DNA from: Pelagimonas phthalicica
GTDB taxonomy: Bacteria; Pseudomonadota; Alphaproteobacteria; Rhodobacterales; Rhodobacteraceae
Length of the DNA: 64,000 nt
Assembly: GCF_004364805.1 (NCBI RefSeq)
Contig: NZ_SOAP01000003.1
Coordinates: 62,001 to 126,000, forward strand
Direction of reading: 5' to 3'
Shown: positions 34,701-42,406 of the stretch, piece after piece
Layout of the letters: every line of letters starts with the position of its first letter
How positions within the stretch are numbered: the stretch's first letter is position 1
Made by a program: the position numbers and the translations under genes
Notes under the pieces: model-generated
The model's input: only the letters and a program-made list of their open reading frames with translations
The model's database searches: none
What the model was told of the DNA's origin: nothing

Positions 34701-35499
34701 AAGCGGTTCGACTGTTGTGGTGACCTTTGGTGGTGTCCAGCACACAGCCACCGTCGCCAATGATGGCAGCTGGAGCGTGAACATCCCGCCAAGCTCGATC
34801 CCGGCCGGGACCAGCGTGGAAACCGCAACCGTGACCGCCACTGATCTGGCCGGCAACACACGTTCGACAACCACGTCGATCTCGATTGACACCGATGTGC
34901 CTCAGGCGCTGGACTGGGTTGGCGATGGCCGCACCAGCGATGGCAACGCCACCGACACGATCCGCACCGAGCTGACAGATAACGAGGTCTATATCGGCGA
35001 AGTCACCGGCAGCGGTGCGTCGACAACAGTCAATGAACTGGCGCTCAGCACCTCTGATGGCGAACCTGTGCAAATCGGCAGCGAGCTGTTCCTGCCGCTG
35101 CAAACTCCGGTTTCGGATGGCAGCCTGTTGGTTCTGGGCAGCACGGATGATGCGGGTAACATGTCCAGCTCGCTCTTGGTGACCGAAGATTCCTCTGACA
35201 CGCTGACCATGACCGACGCGCTGGCTTCTGCGGTATCAGGCTTCAATGTCGAGGCGATTGATCTGAACTTTGCCGAGGACACCAACCTGACCATCACCGA
35301 AGATCAGCTGGCGGCCTTGTCGGCCAACACAGATACGCTGGTGGTTCGTGGTGGGGCGGATGACAGCGTGACCATCACCGGTGCGCAGTCGGCGGGCACC
35401 CATACCGAAGGCGGCGAGACGTTCAATGTCTACACCTTGGGTGACACCACATTGCTGATTGATGACGACATCACCAACATCAACACAGGTGTCGTCTAA
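31705..35499 (+). CDS. Large type I-secreted adhesin with nine Ig-like (BapA/Bap-type) repeats
   Basis: The 1264-residue protein has an N-terminal domain (1-135) like the BapA prefix domain (DISLNLARSELRGYDRAADD), a Gly/Ala-rich hydrophobic stretch (about 146-185), nine tandem Ig-like units (209-1063), and a 200-residue acidic C-terminal domain. Units follow a GDDVINAEEA..GxTLTGTTEPGGTV..GNWTVTF..TDLAGN..VDT pattern and are very acidic, which fits Ca2+-stiffened adhesins. No N-terminal Sec signal and no GGxGxD RTX nonapeptides are seen; the C-terminal region is the presumed type I secretion signal. The three genes downstream encode a full type I exporter. A role in attachment or biofilm is inferred. 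Confidence 0.9.
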   Translation: MSAIDFVVRTPVGAIERGSVGGANEDFLIDARGGQDISLNLARSELRGYDRAADDLLITLTDGRVIVLEGYFADDGGGSRLFLSSAGELNQVSFVEAEGGALFAQYGPTETWGKWSPTDDLIFVEEPRVALDGVPYDPEGEEVSMLGAGLLGAAGGLGLGGVGAAGLGAAALVGLGGGGDGGGGSTDPIVPTVDDPDADSDIGGGDDPSITITGTGETGSDVVVTIGDESVETVVDEDGTWEAVFEGDDFPADGVYPDVPVVVTSPDGTVTELDGPSFEVDTTPPALDVSEGTVSVGDFFNGDNHEDGVELSGTAEAGSTLTVTIGEHVETITVGEGGTWSFTFDATVLPAGEYTQDIVITAEDSFGNVTTISEVIQIDTVNEISLTNGPLTGDDLINLTEYSAGVTLVGSSQAGSTIVVTIEGQSQTVTAGDDGSWSVTFDSSMLASGTYSTTAEIVSTDLSGNVVTMTHGFNVDTEASVTVNTADITGDGIVNASEHNGTVTLTGTGEAGATIEVEIDYNTWTTTVQSDGTWSVDIGAGFLPAGTTTANAYVTSTDLAGNISSVSGAINIDTQIDVAVGTGLVEGDGVINAVEGSDGFVLTGFGEAGASVAVSVGGTVLNTVIDASGSWSVNVPAANVPTGETVLNVTAVATDAAGNSATATGTIDVDTYVRNFEFTSTPGGADAVVNAEEASQGLTLTGTTEPGGTVQVTLAGVTVPAMVDANGNWTATFAAGQLPSGEQTLTMTAVSTDLAGNTETISQPVTFDTDAGILTISPAPVEGDDVVNYVEASDGVTLTGTSTPFQAVDVTMNGVTHTVITDASGIWVAPFAAHEITPGTYTANITATITDSAGNTLTRTDSVEVDTEVQNFATSTRPIEGDNVINADEASDGFTLAGTTEPGGTVEVVFNGVTRTATVDNDGNWTVTFSSSEIPSGESVETAIVRTTDAVGNVDDTSVQFVVDTIVNELSVSDAPITADDVINAEEARNGFTLTGQVESGSTVVVTFGGVQHTATVANDGSWSVNIPPSSIPAGTSVETATVTATDLAGNTRSTTTSISIDTDVPQALDWVGDGRTSDGNATDTIRTELTDNEVYIGEVTGSGASTTVNELALSTSDGEPVQIGSELFLPLQTPVSDGSLLVLGSTDDAGNMSSSLLVTEDSSDTLTMTDALASAVSGFNVEAIDLNFAEDTNLTITEDQLAALSANTDTLVVRGGADDSVTITGAQSAGTHTEGGETFNVYTLGDTTLLIDDDITNINTGVV
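32329..34893 (+). repeat. Nine tandem Ig-like protein repeats (about 95 codons each)
   Basis: The coding segment consists of nine successive units, each ending in a V/I-D-T triplet followed by the next strand. Unit 1 is shorter (about 77 residues); units 2-9 are 96-98 residues. Units 6, 8 and 9 share the most (TTEPGG, VINAEEA). The units are clearly divergent in DNA, so recent slippage is not evident. Confidence 0.9.
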
Positions 35500-35519
35500 C
35501 GACCTTTGACACGTCCGGA

Positions 35520-35538
35520 GGCCCGGCTGAACCGGGCC
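35520..35538 (+). terminator. Strong hairpin between adhesin and secretion genes, no T-run
   Basis: GGCCCGG (35520-35526) pairs with CCGGGCC (35532-35538) across CTGAA. No T tract follows, so it is more likely an mRNA-stabilising or attenuating hairpin than a full terminator. It could set different levels of adhesin and exporter from one transcript. Confidence 0.5.
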
Positions 35539-35587
35539 CCGGATCCCGAAAACCATAACGATAATCGCGCCGAAACGGGGGCACGAC

Positions 35588-36907
35588 ATGAGCAGTAGCA
35601 GGCGGAGCCTGGGCTTGATCATCGCGTTGGCGATGCTGCCCGGATGCATGAAAGATATGGGCGAAGGCGTTGTGTCTCGCTTTAAGGGAGCCGAGCCAGG
35701 GGCCGCGGCACCCGCGTCACGAACAGCGAAGAAAACCGTTGTCCGCGCATCGGATGCCTCTGAAATCATTAAAACATTGCAGGCCCGCCCGTCGGTTCTG
35801 ATGTCTGGCACGCCCTATAGTCGTGTTGCCGATGCGGTGATTGCGTCGGATGCCCGTGTGGCCGAGGCCGAGTTGCGTGTCGCACGGCTGCGCGAGGATG
35901 CGTCGAAATACAACTGGCTGCCATCGATTGGTCCGCGCGTTTCGTTGAACTCGCTTGGGGATTTTGTCGCCGATCTGGTGGTCAATCAGGTCATCTTTGA
36001 CAACGGCCGCAAAAAGGCCGAGCGCGATCTGGCCAAGGCCAATGTCGAAATGGCCGCTGTTACTCTGGTTGAGGATGGCAATAAGCGGGTGCATGACGCG
36101 CTGTCGCTGTACCTCAAGGCTGAACAGAACCGTGCTGTTACAACGCATCTTGCCACCGCCATTCAGGATATGAGCCATTTTGAATGGGTCATGCAGGAAC
36201 GGGTGAATGGCGGCGTGTCGGACATGTCAGACCTCAACATTCTGCAGCAAAAGCTCGCCTCCATGCGCGCCCGCTCGTCCGAGGCGCAAGAGGCGACAGT
36301 CACGGCGATGGCCGAGCTGAACGCCATGTCGGCCCGCAACCTTGGTGATCTGCGCGGCATTGGCGGGCTGCGTGCTGATACCTCGGCGGAGGCCTTGGGC
36401 GTCCTGCGCGCACGCGCTGAGAAAGAGCGCACCATCGCCGAAGCCAAAATCGCCCGCGCTGGTCATTTGCCAGGGCTCTATGCCAATGCTTCCGGCGGGC
36501 AAAGCCCGGTCGCTGGCGGGTTGGAAGTGACGACGGACAACCTGTTTAGCCTTGGAACCATGGCGGAATTCGAAGCGCTTGAGATCACAAAGGAAACAGC
36601 GTCACGGCGCGTTGAAGAGGCCCACGAAATCGCGGCCCGTGATGTCGCCGCGCAAACACGCCAGTTGGAAGCGTTCCGCCGCCAAGTTGGCGAGGCGGCT
36701 GTTCTGACGGCGCAGGCAAAACAAAACCTGGATCTGTTCCAGGCGCAGTATGATGGCGGACAAAGACAGGTCATGGATGTGGTTGGTGTGTACGAAACCT
36801 ATGCGCAAGCGGTTGAGCGCGAGATCGAGTTGAAGTTCAAGGCGGCGCGCGCCGAATTGGAGCTGGCCCGCCTGCGGGGTGGTCTGGCGGAAGGGGCGCA
36901 GATTTGA
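35588..36907 (+). CDS. TolC-family outer-membrane component of type I secretion (lipoprotein)
   Basis: The 439-residue protein starts with a lipoprotein signal ending in the lipobox LPGC (C20). Two long helical repeats typical of the outer-membrane efflux protein family follow (VADAVIASDARVAEAELRVA; LEITKETASRRVEEAHEIAA). It would form the trans-periplasmic duct for adhesin export with the ABC and HlyD partners. Its stop overlaps the TTG start of the ABC gene. Confidence 0.9.
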   Translation: MSSSRRSLGLIIALAMLPGCMKDMGEGVVSRFKGAEPGAAAPASRTAKKTVVRASDASEIIKTLQARPSVLMSGTPYSRVADAVIASDARVAEAELRVARLREDASKYNWLPSIGPRVSLNSLGDFVADLVVNQVIFDNGRKKAERDLAKANVEMAAVTLVEDGNKRVHDALSLYLKAEQNRAVTTHLATAIQDMSHFEWVMQERVNGGVSDMSDLNILQQKLASMRARSSEAQEATVTAMAELNAMSARNLGDLRGIGGLRADTSAEALGVLRARAEKERTIAEAKIARAGHLPGLYANASGGQSPVAGGLEVTTDNLFSLGTMAEFEALEITKETASRRVEEAHEIAARDVAAQTRQLEAFRRQVGEAAVLTAQAKQNLDLFQAQYDGGQRQVMDVVGVYETYAQAVEREIELKFKAARAELELARLRGGLAEGAQI

Positions 36908-39132
36908 CCTCTCCCAAGATCCTCAACATGGCAGATCGGGCGCGTGACGCGGTTTTGCGCGCGGTGCCAACCGGTGCAACAAGCCTGAGCCGCAAGCCCA
37001 AGCATTCCGACAAAGCACTGGCACGCGCGGATATGATCCTGACCTTGGCCGCCCGCATGGGCGTCGAGGCGAAAAAGACGGATGTGCTCGAAGCTCTGGC
37101 GCGCGAAGCCGGGTGCGACGACAGCTATGATGAGATCGCCATAAAAGCAGGGCTTGAGGCCGCAGGGCTGATGGCTGAACTGGAGGAACCCGACAGCCTT
37201 GTGCCCACCTTGTGGCCGGCGATTGCCCTGATGAGCAATGGTCAGACTGTGCTGGTCCTTGGTCAACGTGATGGCGGGTTGACGATCTTTGAAGAAGGAT
37301 CGACTGACCATAAGAACGAAGTCGCCATTGCCGAGTTCGGCCCCTATTTCTCGGGTCGGTTGGTGCGCGCCGAGGCACCGGTTAAAACCCTGTCTGAGAC
37401 CCACGCCAAGTTAGATGAGGACAATCATTGGTTCTGGGGGCACTTCCGTCGCTTCTCCCGCCATTTTGGCGAGGTGGCTTTGGGCTCGTTCGTTGCGAAC
37501 CTCTTGGCAGTGTCCGTCGCATTGTTTTCCCTGCAGGTCTATGACCGCGTGATCCCGCACCAATCCGAGGCCACGCTTTGGGTGCTGGCAGCGGGGGCAG
37601 GTTTGGCGCTGTTGCTTGAGGCGTTTCTCAAGGTGGCCCGGTCGCAACTGCTCGATGGGGCGGGGCGTCAGATTGAACTTGGCGTGCAAAAGACCCTGAT
37701 GGATCGGCTCCTGTCGATGCGCTCAGATCTCGCCGGGCGGTCGCCGTCGCAACTCTTCGCAGCAATGCGCGAATTTGGCTCGGTGCGCGAATTCTTTACC
37801 GCGTCGACGGTTGGCGCTTTGGCTGACATCCCGTTTATCTTTGTCTTCCTTGCTTTGGTTTGGTCCATCGCCGGGTCCGTTGTTTGGGTGTTGATCGCGG
37901 GCGGGATCATGATGGTTGTGCCGGGCTTTCTACTGCAGAAAAAGATGATCCGGCTGACGCAGGAAATGCAGGGGGCCTCGGCCAAGCAATCCCGTTTGTT
38001 GCAAGAGGTCGTGGTCGAGCTGGACACGATCAAAACCCAACGTGCCGAAGATCGCTTTGCCCGCAATTGGGAAGAATTGACCGCCGTGCAAGCGCTGAAA
38101 TCCAGCGAACAACGCAAACTGGCCGCCAGCCTGCAATTCTGGAGCCAGGGGGTGCAGCAAGCCACCTATGTGGGCGCTGTGATCACCGGGACCTATCTGG
38201 TTTTCGCCGGTGAGTTTACCGTGGGCTCTATCATTGCGGTGGGTATCCTGTCCTCGCGCACTTTGGCCCCGCTGACGCAGCTTTCCGGCATCATGGCGCG
38301 CTGGGGCAATGTCAAAAGCGCGCTGGACGGTTTGGATTCCATCGCCCATGCACCGGCCGACCGGTCGAAAGAACGCACATACCTGCGCCGTGAAAAGCTG
38401 CGCGGAGAATATGAGCTGCGCGATGCGGCCTATCATTACGATCCCGAAGGTGCGGCAGTTTTGGACCTGCAAGCCCTGAAGATCCAACCGGGTCAGGTCT
38501 TGGCCATTCTTGGGGCCAATGGCTCGGGCAAATCGACCTTGCTCAAGATGTTGACCGGGCTTTATGCGCCAACCGCTGGCAAGCTGTTGATAGACGGCAC
38601 CGAGATGAGCCAGATCGAACCGCGCGATTTGCGCCGCACCATTGGCTATCTCGGTCAGGATGTGCGCCTGTTCCATGGTACGCTGCGCGACAACCTGAAC
38701 CTCAACATGATGGAGCGCAATGACGAACGGCTCTATGAGGCGCTGGACTTTGCTGGGCTGGGTCAATTTGTGAAATCCCACCCCAAAGGTCTGGATCTTG
38801 AGATCCGCGATGGCGGCGAAGGTCTGTCCGTCGGGCAACGTCAAAGCATCGGCTGGGCGCGGCTTTGGTTGCAGGACCCTGACATCTGTCTGCTTGATGA
38901 ACCGACAGCTGCATTGGACCAAACACTGGAAAAGACGCTAATTTCGCGGTTGGAAAGCTGGCTTGAGGGGCGCACGGCTGTGATTGCCACCCACCGTGTG
39001 CCGATCCTGTCTTTGGCCTCGCGCACCTTGATCCTGGCCAATGGACGGCTGGCGATTGATGGTCCGCGTGATCAGGTGCTCGATCACCTACGCGCGGCAG
39101 GTAATGGTATTGTAGGGCAGGGGGCTGCGTGA
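36904..39132 (+). CDS. Type I secretion ABC transporter (LapB/HlyB type, degenerate C39-like domain)
   Basis: The 742-residue protein begins at a TTG overlapping the upstream stop (TTGA), with GGAAGGGG before it; an ATG at 36928 is an alternative. The N-terminal part (about 35-160) resembles a C39-like domain but shows no catalytic Cys or His at the usual places. A membrane domain (about 185-470) and an ATPase domain follow: Walker A GANGSGKST (537-545), signature LSVGQ (641-645), Walker B ICLLDEP (661-667) and the H-loop IATHR. It powers export of the adhesin encoded upstream. Confidence 0.93.
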   Translation: MTSPKILNMADRARDAVLRAVPTGATSLSRKPKHSDKALARADMILTLAARMGVEAKKTDVLEALAREAGCDDSYDEIAIKAGLEAAGLMAELEEPDSLVPTLWPAIALMSNGQTVLVLGQRDGGLTIFEEGSTDHKNEVAIAEFGPYFSGRLVRAEAPVKTLSETHAKLDEDNHWFWGHFRRFSRHFGEVALGSFVANLLAVSVALFSLQVYDRVIPHQSEATLWVLAAGAGLALLLEAFLKVARSQLLDGAGRQIELGVQKTLMDRLLSMRSDLAGRSPSQLFAAMREFGSVREFFTASTVGALADIPFIFVFLALVWSIAGSVVWVLIAGGIMMVVPGFLLQKKMIRLTQEMQGASAKQSRLLQEVVVELDTIKTQRAEDRFARNWEELTAVQALKSSEQRKLAASLQFWSQGVQQATYVGAVITGTYLVFAGEFTVGSIIAVGILSSRTLAPLTQLSGIMARWGNVKSALDGLDSIAHAPADRSKERTYLRREKLRGEYELRDAAYHYDPEGAAVLDLQALKIQPGQVLAILGANGSGKSTLLKMLTGLYAPTAGKLLIDGTEMSQIEPRDLRRTIGYLGQDVRLFHGTLRDNLNLNMMERNDERLYEALDFAGLGQFVKSHPKGLDLEIRDGGEGLSVGQRQSIGWARLWLQDPDICLLDEPTAALDQTLEKTLISRLESWLEGRTAVIATHRVPILSLASRTLILANGRLAIDGPRDQVLDHLRAAGNGIVGQGAA

Positions 39133-40313
39133 TGGCTGTATCTTCGACAAATCTCGCGGCGCAGTTGCAGCAGGATATGAAGGGCCCCTCAATGACGATC
39201 TGGCTTTGTGCCATTTCGGTTTGGGCCTTTGTCATCTGGGCATCCTTTGCCTGGGTTGACGAAATTGTTCGTGCGGAGGGCGAGATCATTTCATCCTCGC
39301 GTCCGCAAATCATCCAGAACCTCGAAGGCGGCATCCTGTCAGAGCTGCTGGTCAAGGAGGGGGATGAAGTTTTGCGCGGCGATGTGCTGGCGCGGTTGCA
39401 TGGTACGCAGTTCAAAAGCTCGGTTGATGACCTGAGCGACCAGATCACCGCCCTCGAGATCCGCCGCCTGCGGCTCGAGGCCGAACTGGCGGGGGCGTCA
39501 AGTTTTGACGTCCCCGCATCTTTGGCGATGCGCTCGCCTCAGATGGTCGCGTCAGAGGAGGCACTGCTTTTCGCGCGCCAATCCGATTTCCTCAGCCGTT
39601 CGACCGGGGCGCGCAGCGTGCTGGATCAGGCCAGCAGTGAGCTGGAGCTGATGGAGAACTTGCTGAAGAAAAAGGTCGTCGCCCTGATCGAAGTGACGCG
39701 GGCACGAAAGGCCCATGCGGATGCCAAAAAAGCCTATGATGAGATTGTCACGCAGACCGAATTGGCGCGCGCCGAAGAATATTCGGATACGCTGAAAGAG
39801 TTGGCGACCTTGCAGCAGAACCTGAAAGCCTCGCAAGACCAGTTGAACCGAACGGTGCTGACCTCGCCCATGCATGGGATCGTCAATAATCTCAGTGTGA
39901 CCACGATTGGCGGCGTCGTGCGCCCCGGCGAAGAGATTTTGCAGATCATTCCGGTGGATGAAGAGCTGTTTGTCGAGGCGCAGGTAAAGCCCGAAAACAT
40001 CGCCAATATCCGACCCGGCCAAGAGGCAACGATCAAGCTAACGGCTTATGACTACACGATTTATGGGACCTTGAAGGGGCGAGTCGATGTGATTTCGGCA
40101 GACACGTTCAAAGATGAGCGCCGCCCAGAAAATGAAGCGCATTACAAGGTTTCGATCCGGGTGGATACTGCATCAATGACAGACCGTCAGATAGCGATGG
40201 AGATCCGCCCTGGTATGCAGGCGCAGGCTGAATTGCATACAGGCGAAAAGACGGTTTTGCAGTATCTGCTGAAACCGCTCTACAAATCGCGCGAAGCCTT
40301 TAGAGAGCCATAG
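39132..40313 (+). CDS. HlyD-family membrane fusion protein
   Basis: The ATG at 39132 overlaps the ABC gene stop (TGATG) and gives 393 residues. There is one N-terminal transmembrane helix (about 20-42), the lipoyl-like half AEGEIISSSRPQIIQNLEGG, a long coiled coil (about 90-235) and the second half with LTSPMHGIVNNLSVTTIGGV, then a beta-barrel. It links the inner-membrane ABC protein to the TolC-like duct. The last gene of the adhesin-exporter operon is followed by the tandem dyad repeat at 40331. Confidence 0.94.
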   Translation: MAVSSTNLAAQLQQDMKGPSMTIWLCAISVWAFVIWASFAWVDEIVRAEGEIISSSRPQIIQNLEGGILSELLVKEGDEVLRGDVLARLHGTQFKSSVDDLSDQITALEIRRLRLEAELAGASSFDVPASLAMRSPQMVASEEALLFARQSDFLSRSTGARSVLDQASSELELMENLLKKKVVALIEVTRARKAHADAKKAYDEIVTQTELARAEEYSDTLKELATLQQNLKASQDQLNRTVLTSPMHGIVNNLSVTTIGGVVRPGEEILQIIPVDEELFVEAQVKPENIANIRPGQEATIKLTAYDYTIYGTLKGRVDVISADTFKDERRPENEAHYKVSIRVDTASMTDRQIAMEIRPGMQAQAELHTGEKTVLQYLLKPLYKSREAFREP

Positions 40314-40330
40314 GGGAGGGTTTGGTGCCC

Positions 40331-40374
40331 CAAATTCCGTCGACGGAATTTGCAAAATCCATGGATGGATTTTG
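40331..40374. repeat. Tandem dyad repeat, copy 1 (HlyD/dtd convergent junction)
   Basis: Two abutting 22-nt dyads: 40331-40352 is a perfect palindrome with arms CAAATTCCGT/ACGGAATTTG, and 40353-40374 has arms CAAAATCCAT/ATGGATTTTG around GG. Related pairs occur at 50100 and 62309. The A/T outer arms and position between converging stops suggest a bidirectional transcript end. Confidence 0.85.
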
Positions 40375-40379
40375 TTGCG

Positions 40380-40823
40380 TCAGGCCTCGCTGTCCATCCA
40401 GATCGTCACCGGCCCAGCATTGGTGAGGCTGACTTGCATATCGGCCCCGAACCGTCCTTTGGCAACTGGAATGCCTTGTACTGCAACTTGCTCGGCGAAA
40501 TACTCATAGAGTTTCTCGCCCACATCCGGAGCAGCCGCCGTGGAAAATCCGGGGCGATTGCCGCGTTTGGTATCGGCAGCCAGAGTGAACTGGCTCACCA
40601 CCAGAGCGCTGCCGCCAATATCCAGCAAGGATCGGTTCATGCGGCCATCTTCATCTTTGAAGATCCGGATCTTGGCGATCTTGGCAGCCAGCTTATCTGC
40701 TTGTGTTTCGCCATCCCCCTGCATGGCACAAATCAGGATTAACAGGCCTTCGCCAATCTCTCCGATAATCTCGCCATCCACCTCAACCCGCGCCTTAGAG
40801 ACGCGCTGTAACAAAGCTCGCAT
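40380..40823 (-). CDS. dtd: D-aminoacyl-tRNA deacylase
   Basis: The ATG at 40821-40823 gives 147 residues, the usual length. The protein starts [17 protein letters not shown] and carries the family motifs [21 protein letters not shown] and the cross-subunit motif [11 protein letters not shown] (the NxGPxT motif). Dtd removes D-amino acids from mischarged tRNA. A longer in-frame ORF upstream to 40922 overlaps the zinc-ribbon gene and was rejected. Confidence 0.97.
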   Translation of the reverse strand: MRALLQRVSKARVEVDGEIIGEIGEGLLILICAMQGDGETQADKLAAKIAKIRIFKDEDGRMNRSLLDIGGSALVVSQFTLAADTKRGNRPGFSTAAAPDVGEKLYEYFAEQVAVQGIPVAKGRFGADMQVSLTNAGPVTIWMDSEA

Positions 40824-40834
40824 GATGTGTGTTC

Positions 40835-41956
40835 CTATTGGTTCATCGCGACGACATAGCCGATCCCGGCGGCCACGATCAGCCCCAAAATAACGGCAAA
40901 GGTGATCTTCCAGGCGGACCAAGGCCGTTCGCCCTGCACGCGACCGGTTCGGCCATTGACCACAAAGCGATAGCTTTTGCCGCGATATTTGTAGGCCGCC
41001 ATCCAGACCGGCAGAAGGATATGTTTGAAGGTCACGTCAGAGACCTTGGTATCAATGCCATGAATGCGTTGGCGATCTCCGCCAATATCGAATTTCACAT
41101 CCCGTCGGATCTGACGATCCATGATCGAGCGGGCCTCGTCAAAGCCGTCATCCAGATCGACCTGATACCCTTCAGCGCGAAAACCGGCCAGGAATTCAGG
41201 GCGGTAGGGCTCCAAGGCGCTCAGATCCCAGGGTTCCAACGCATTGGTGTAACGCTTGGGCAAGGCTTTGGAGGCCAGAACCAAGACATCGTCAAAGAAC
41301 CGCGCCACGCGGCCTGACACCGGGTGCCAGCGGATCTTCTGAACCCGTTCCTGAACCTGTTTTCCATCACGCATCACCGTTCGGGTTTCATAATAGATCG
41401 TTCCGCGTTCGCCTGAATATCGCGACGCGGTGTCGGCATCATAGGTCCAATAGGGCACATAGATCCCGGTCAGCTTGCGCCCCTTTTTGGCGTATTCCTG
41501 CAACCCGTTTGGGGCGAACCAAAGCCCGCCAAGCCAATCGGTCATGGAATCGCGGGCGGTCTCTTCGTCCAGCGCAAAGGGCAGGAGGCCCTTGGGCTTG
41601 ATATGACGATGCGCCCCGGTATCGGTCACCACTGGTGTGGCGCAGAATGGACATTCAGCTGCGTGGACTTCGGGGTCAAACTCGACCTCTGCCGCGCAGT
41701 TCGGGCACTTTGAGACTCGGACCTCTTCAATCTCTTGTAAGGGCAGGAGGTTGTTGATCGCTGCCTTGAAATCCAACTCCTTGATCCCACTGGTCCAAGG
41801 GCTGTCATCCACGACTTCTCCGGTATTGCCGCAAAAATCGCACACCATTTGCCCCGCATCCGGATCAAAGCGGAAATCTGCCCCGCATTGATCACAGGGA
41901 AAGCGGTGGTTCTCCTTGGTTTTGGTCGTTTCGAACGGAGACTCTGAATGCGACAT
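40835..41956 (-). CDS. Double zinc-ribbon protein with C-terminal membrane helix (YdjG-like)
   Basis: The 373-residue protein has two treble-Cys ribbons, C21/C24-C39/C42 and C84/C87-C102/C105, a middle domain rich in aromatic residues ([20 protein letters not shown]), and a C-terminal transmembrane helix (about 350-369). Proteins of this layout are often mislabelled PriA-like; the closest characterised relative I recall is B. subtilis YdjG of the pspA-ydjGHI membrane-stress operon. The nearby SPFH gene supports this. It is oriented away from the CZB gene and towards dtd. Confidence 0.78.
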   Translation of the reverse strand: MSHSESPFETTKTKENHRFPCDQCGADFRFDPDAGQMVCDFCGNTGEVVDDSPWTSGIKELDFKAAINNLLPLQEIEEVRVSKCPNCAAEVEFDPEVHAAECPFCATPVVTDTGAHRHIKPKGLLPFALDEETARDSMTDWLGGLWFAPNGLQEYAKKGRKLTGIYVPYWTYDADTASRYSGERGTIYYETRTVMRDGKQVQERVQKIRWHPVSGRVARFFDDVLVLASKALPKRYTNALEPWDLSALEPYRPEFLAGFRAEGYQVDLDDGFDEARSIMDRQIRRDVKFDIGGDRQRIHGIDTKVSDVTFKHILLPVWMAAYKYRGKSYRFVVNGRTGRVQGERPWSAWKITFAVILGLIVAAGIGYVVAMNQ

Positions 41957-42028
41957 CAGCTTTTAACCCTGGAGTAAGTGTCGTTGGGGCAAGGTATCAA
42001 AAATTGCCCGTGATACGGAGTTTGTTGC

Positions 42029-42406
42029 ATGAACCTGGCGGAATTAGAAGAAAATGTCGGTAAGGCACTGGTGGCGCATAGCCAATGGAAAATCAGGCTG
42101 CGTCATGCTGTCTCAGTCGACAAACTTCCCAAGCCTGCCCGTGATATTGCCTGTGACAACCAATGTGGCCTTGGGCTTTGGCTTCAGGAACTGACCAAAG
42201 ATCCGGTTGCGGCGCAGGATCATCACATCCAAGACGTGGTGACGGCCCATACCAAGTTTCACAAAGAAGCGGGGCGTATCGCCTTGCTGGTGGAACAAGG
42301 AAACGGTGCCAAGGCTGAAACCGAATTGGACGGGCCTTCCTACGCTGAGGCGACCAAAACACTTGAACACGCTTTGATCGAATTGCGCCGAAAGGCCCGT
42401 GGATAG
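42029..42406 (+). CDS. Stand-alone CZB (chemoreceptor zinc-binding) domain protein
   Basis: The 125-residue protein is just a CZB four-helix domain: H17 (AHSQWKIRLR), C46 in the Cx[LF]GxW motif (CGLGLW), and H74/H78 (AHTKFHKEA), the 3His-1Cys zinc site. CZB domains normally sit at the ends of chemoreceptors or diguanylate cyclases and sense zinc or hypochlorous acid. A free domain must act through a partner. It lies between the zinc-ribbon gene (divergent) and the SPFH gene (convergent, stops abutting). Confidence 0.87.
   Translation: MNLAELEENVGKALVAHSQWKIRLRHAVSVDKLPKPARDIACDNQCGLGLWLQELTKDPVAAQDHHIQDVVTAHTKFHKEAGRIALLVEQGNGAKAETELDGPSYAEATKTLEHALIELRRKARG

Noticed and set aside
33079-35103. 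Minus-strand ORF of 674 codons opposite the adhesin
   Set aside because: It arises because the adhesin's repeated codon pattern leaves the opposite strand open. The product is rich in His, Cys and Arg, without domains, and the plus-strand gene is well supported.
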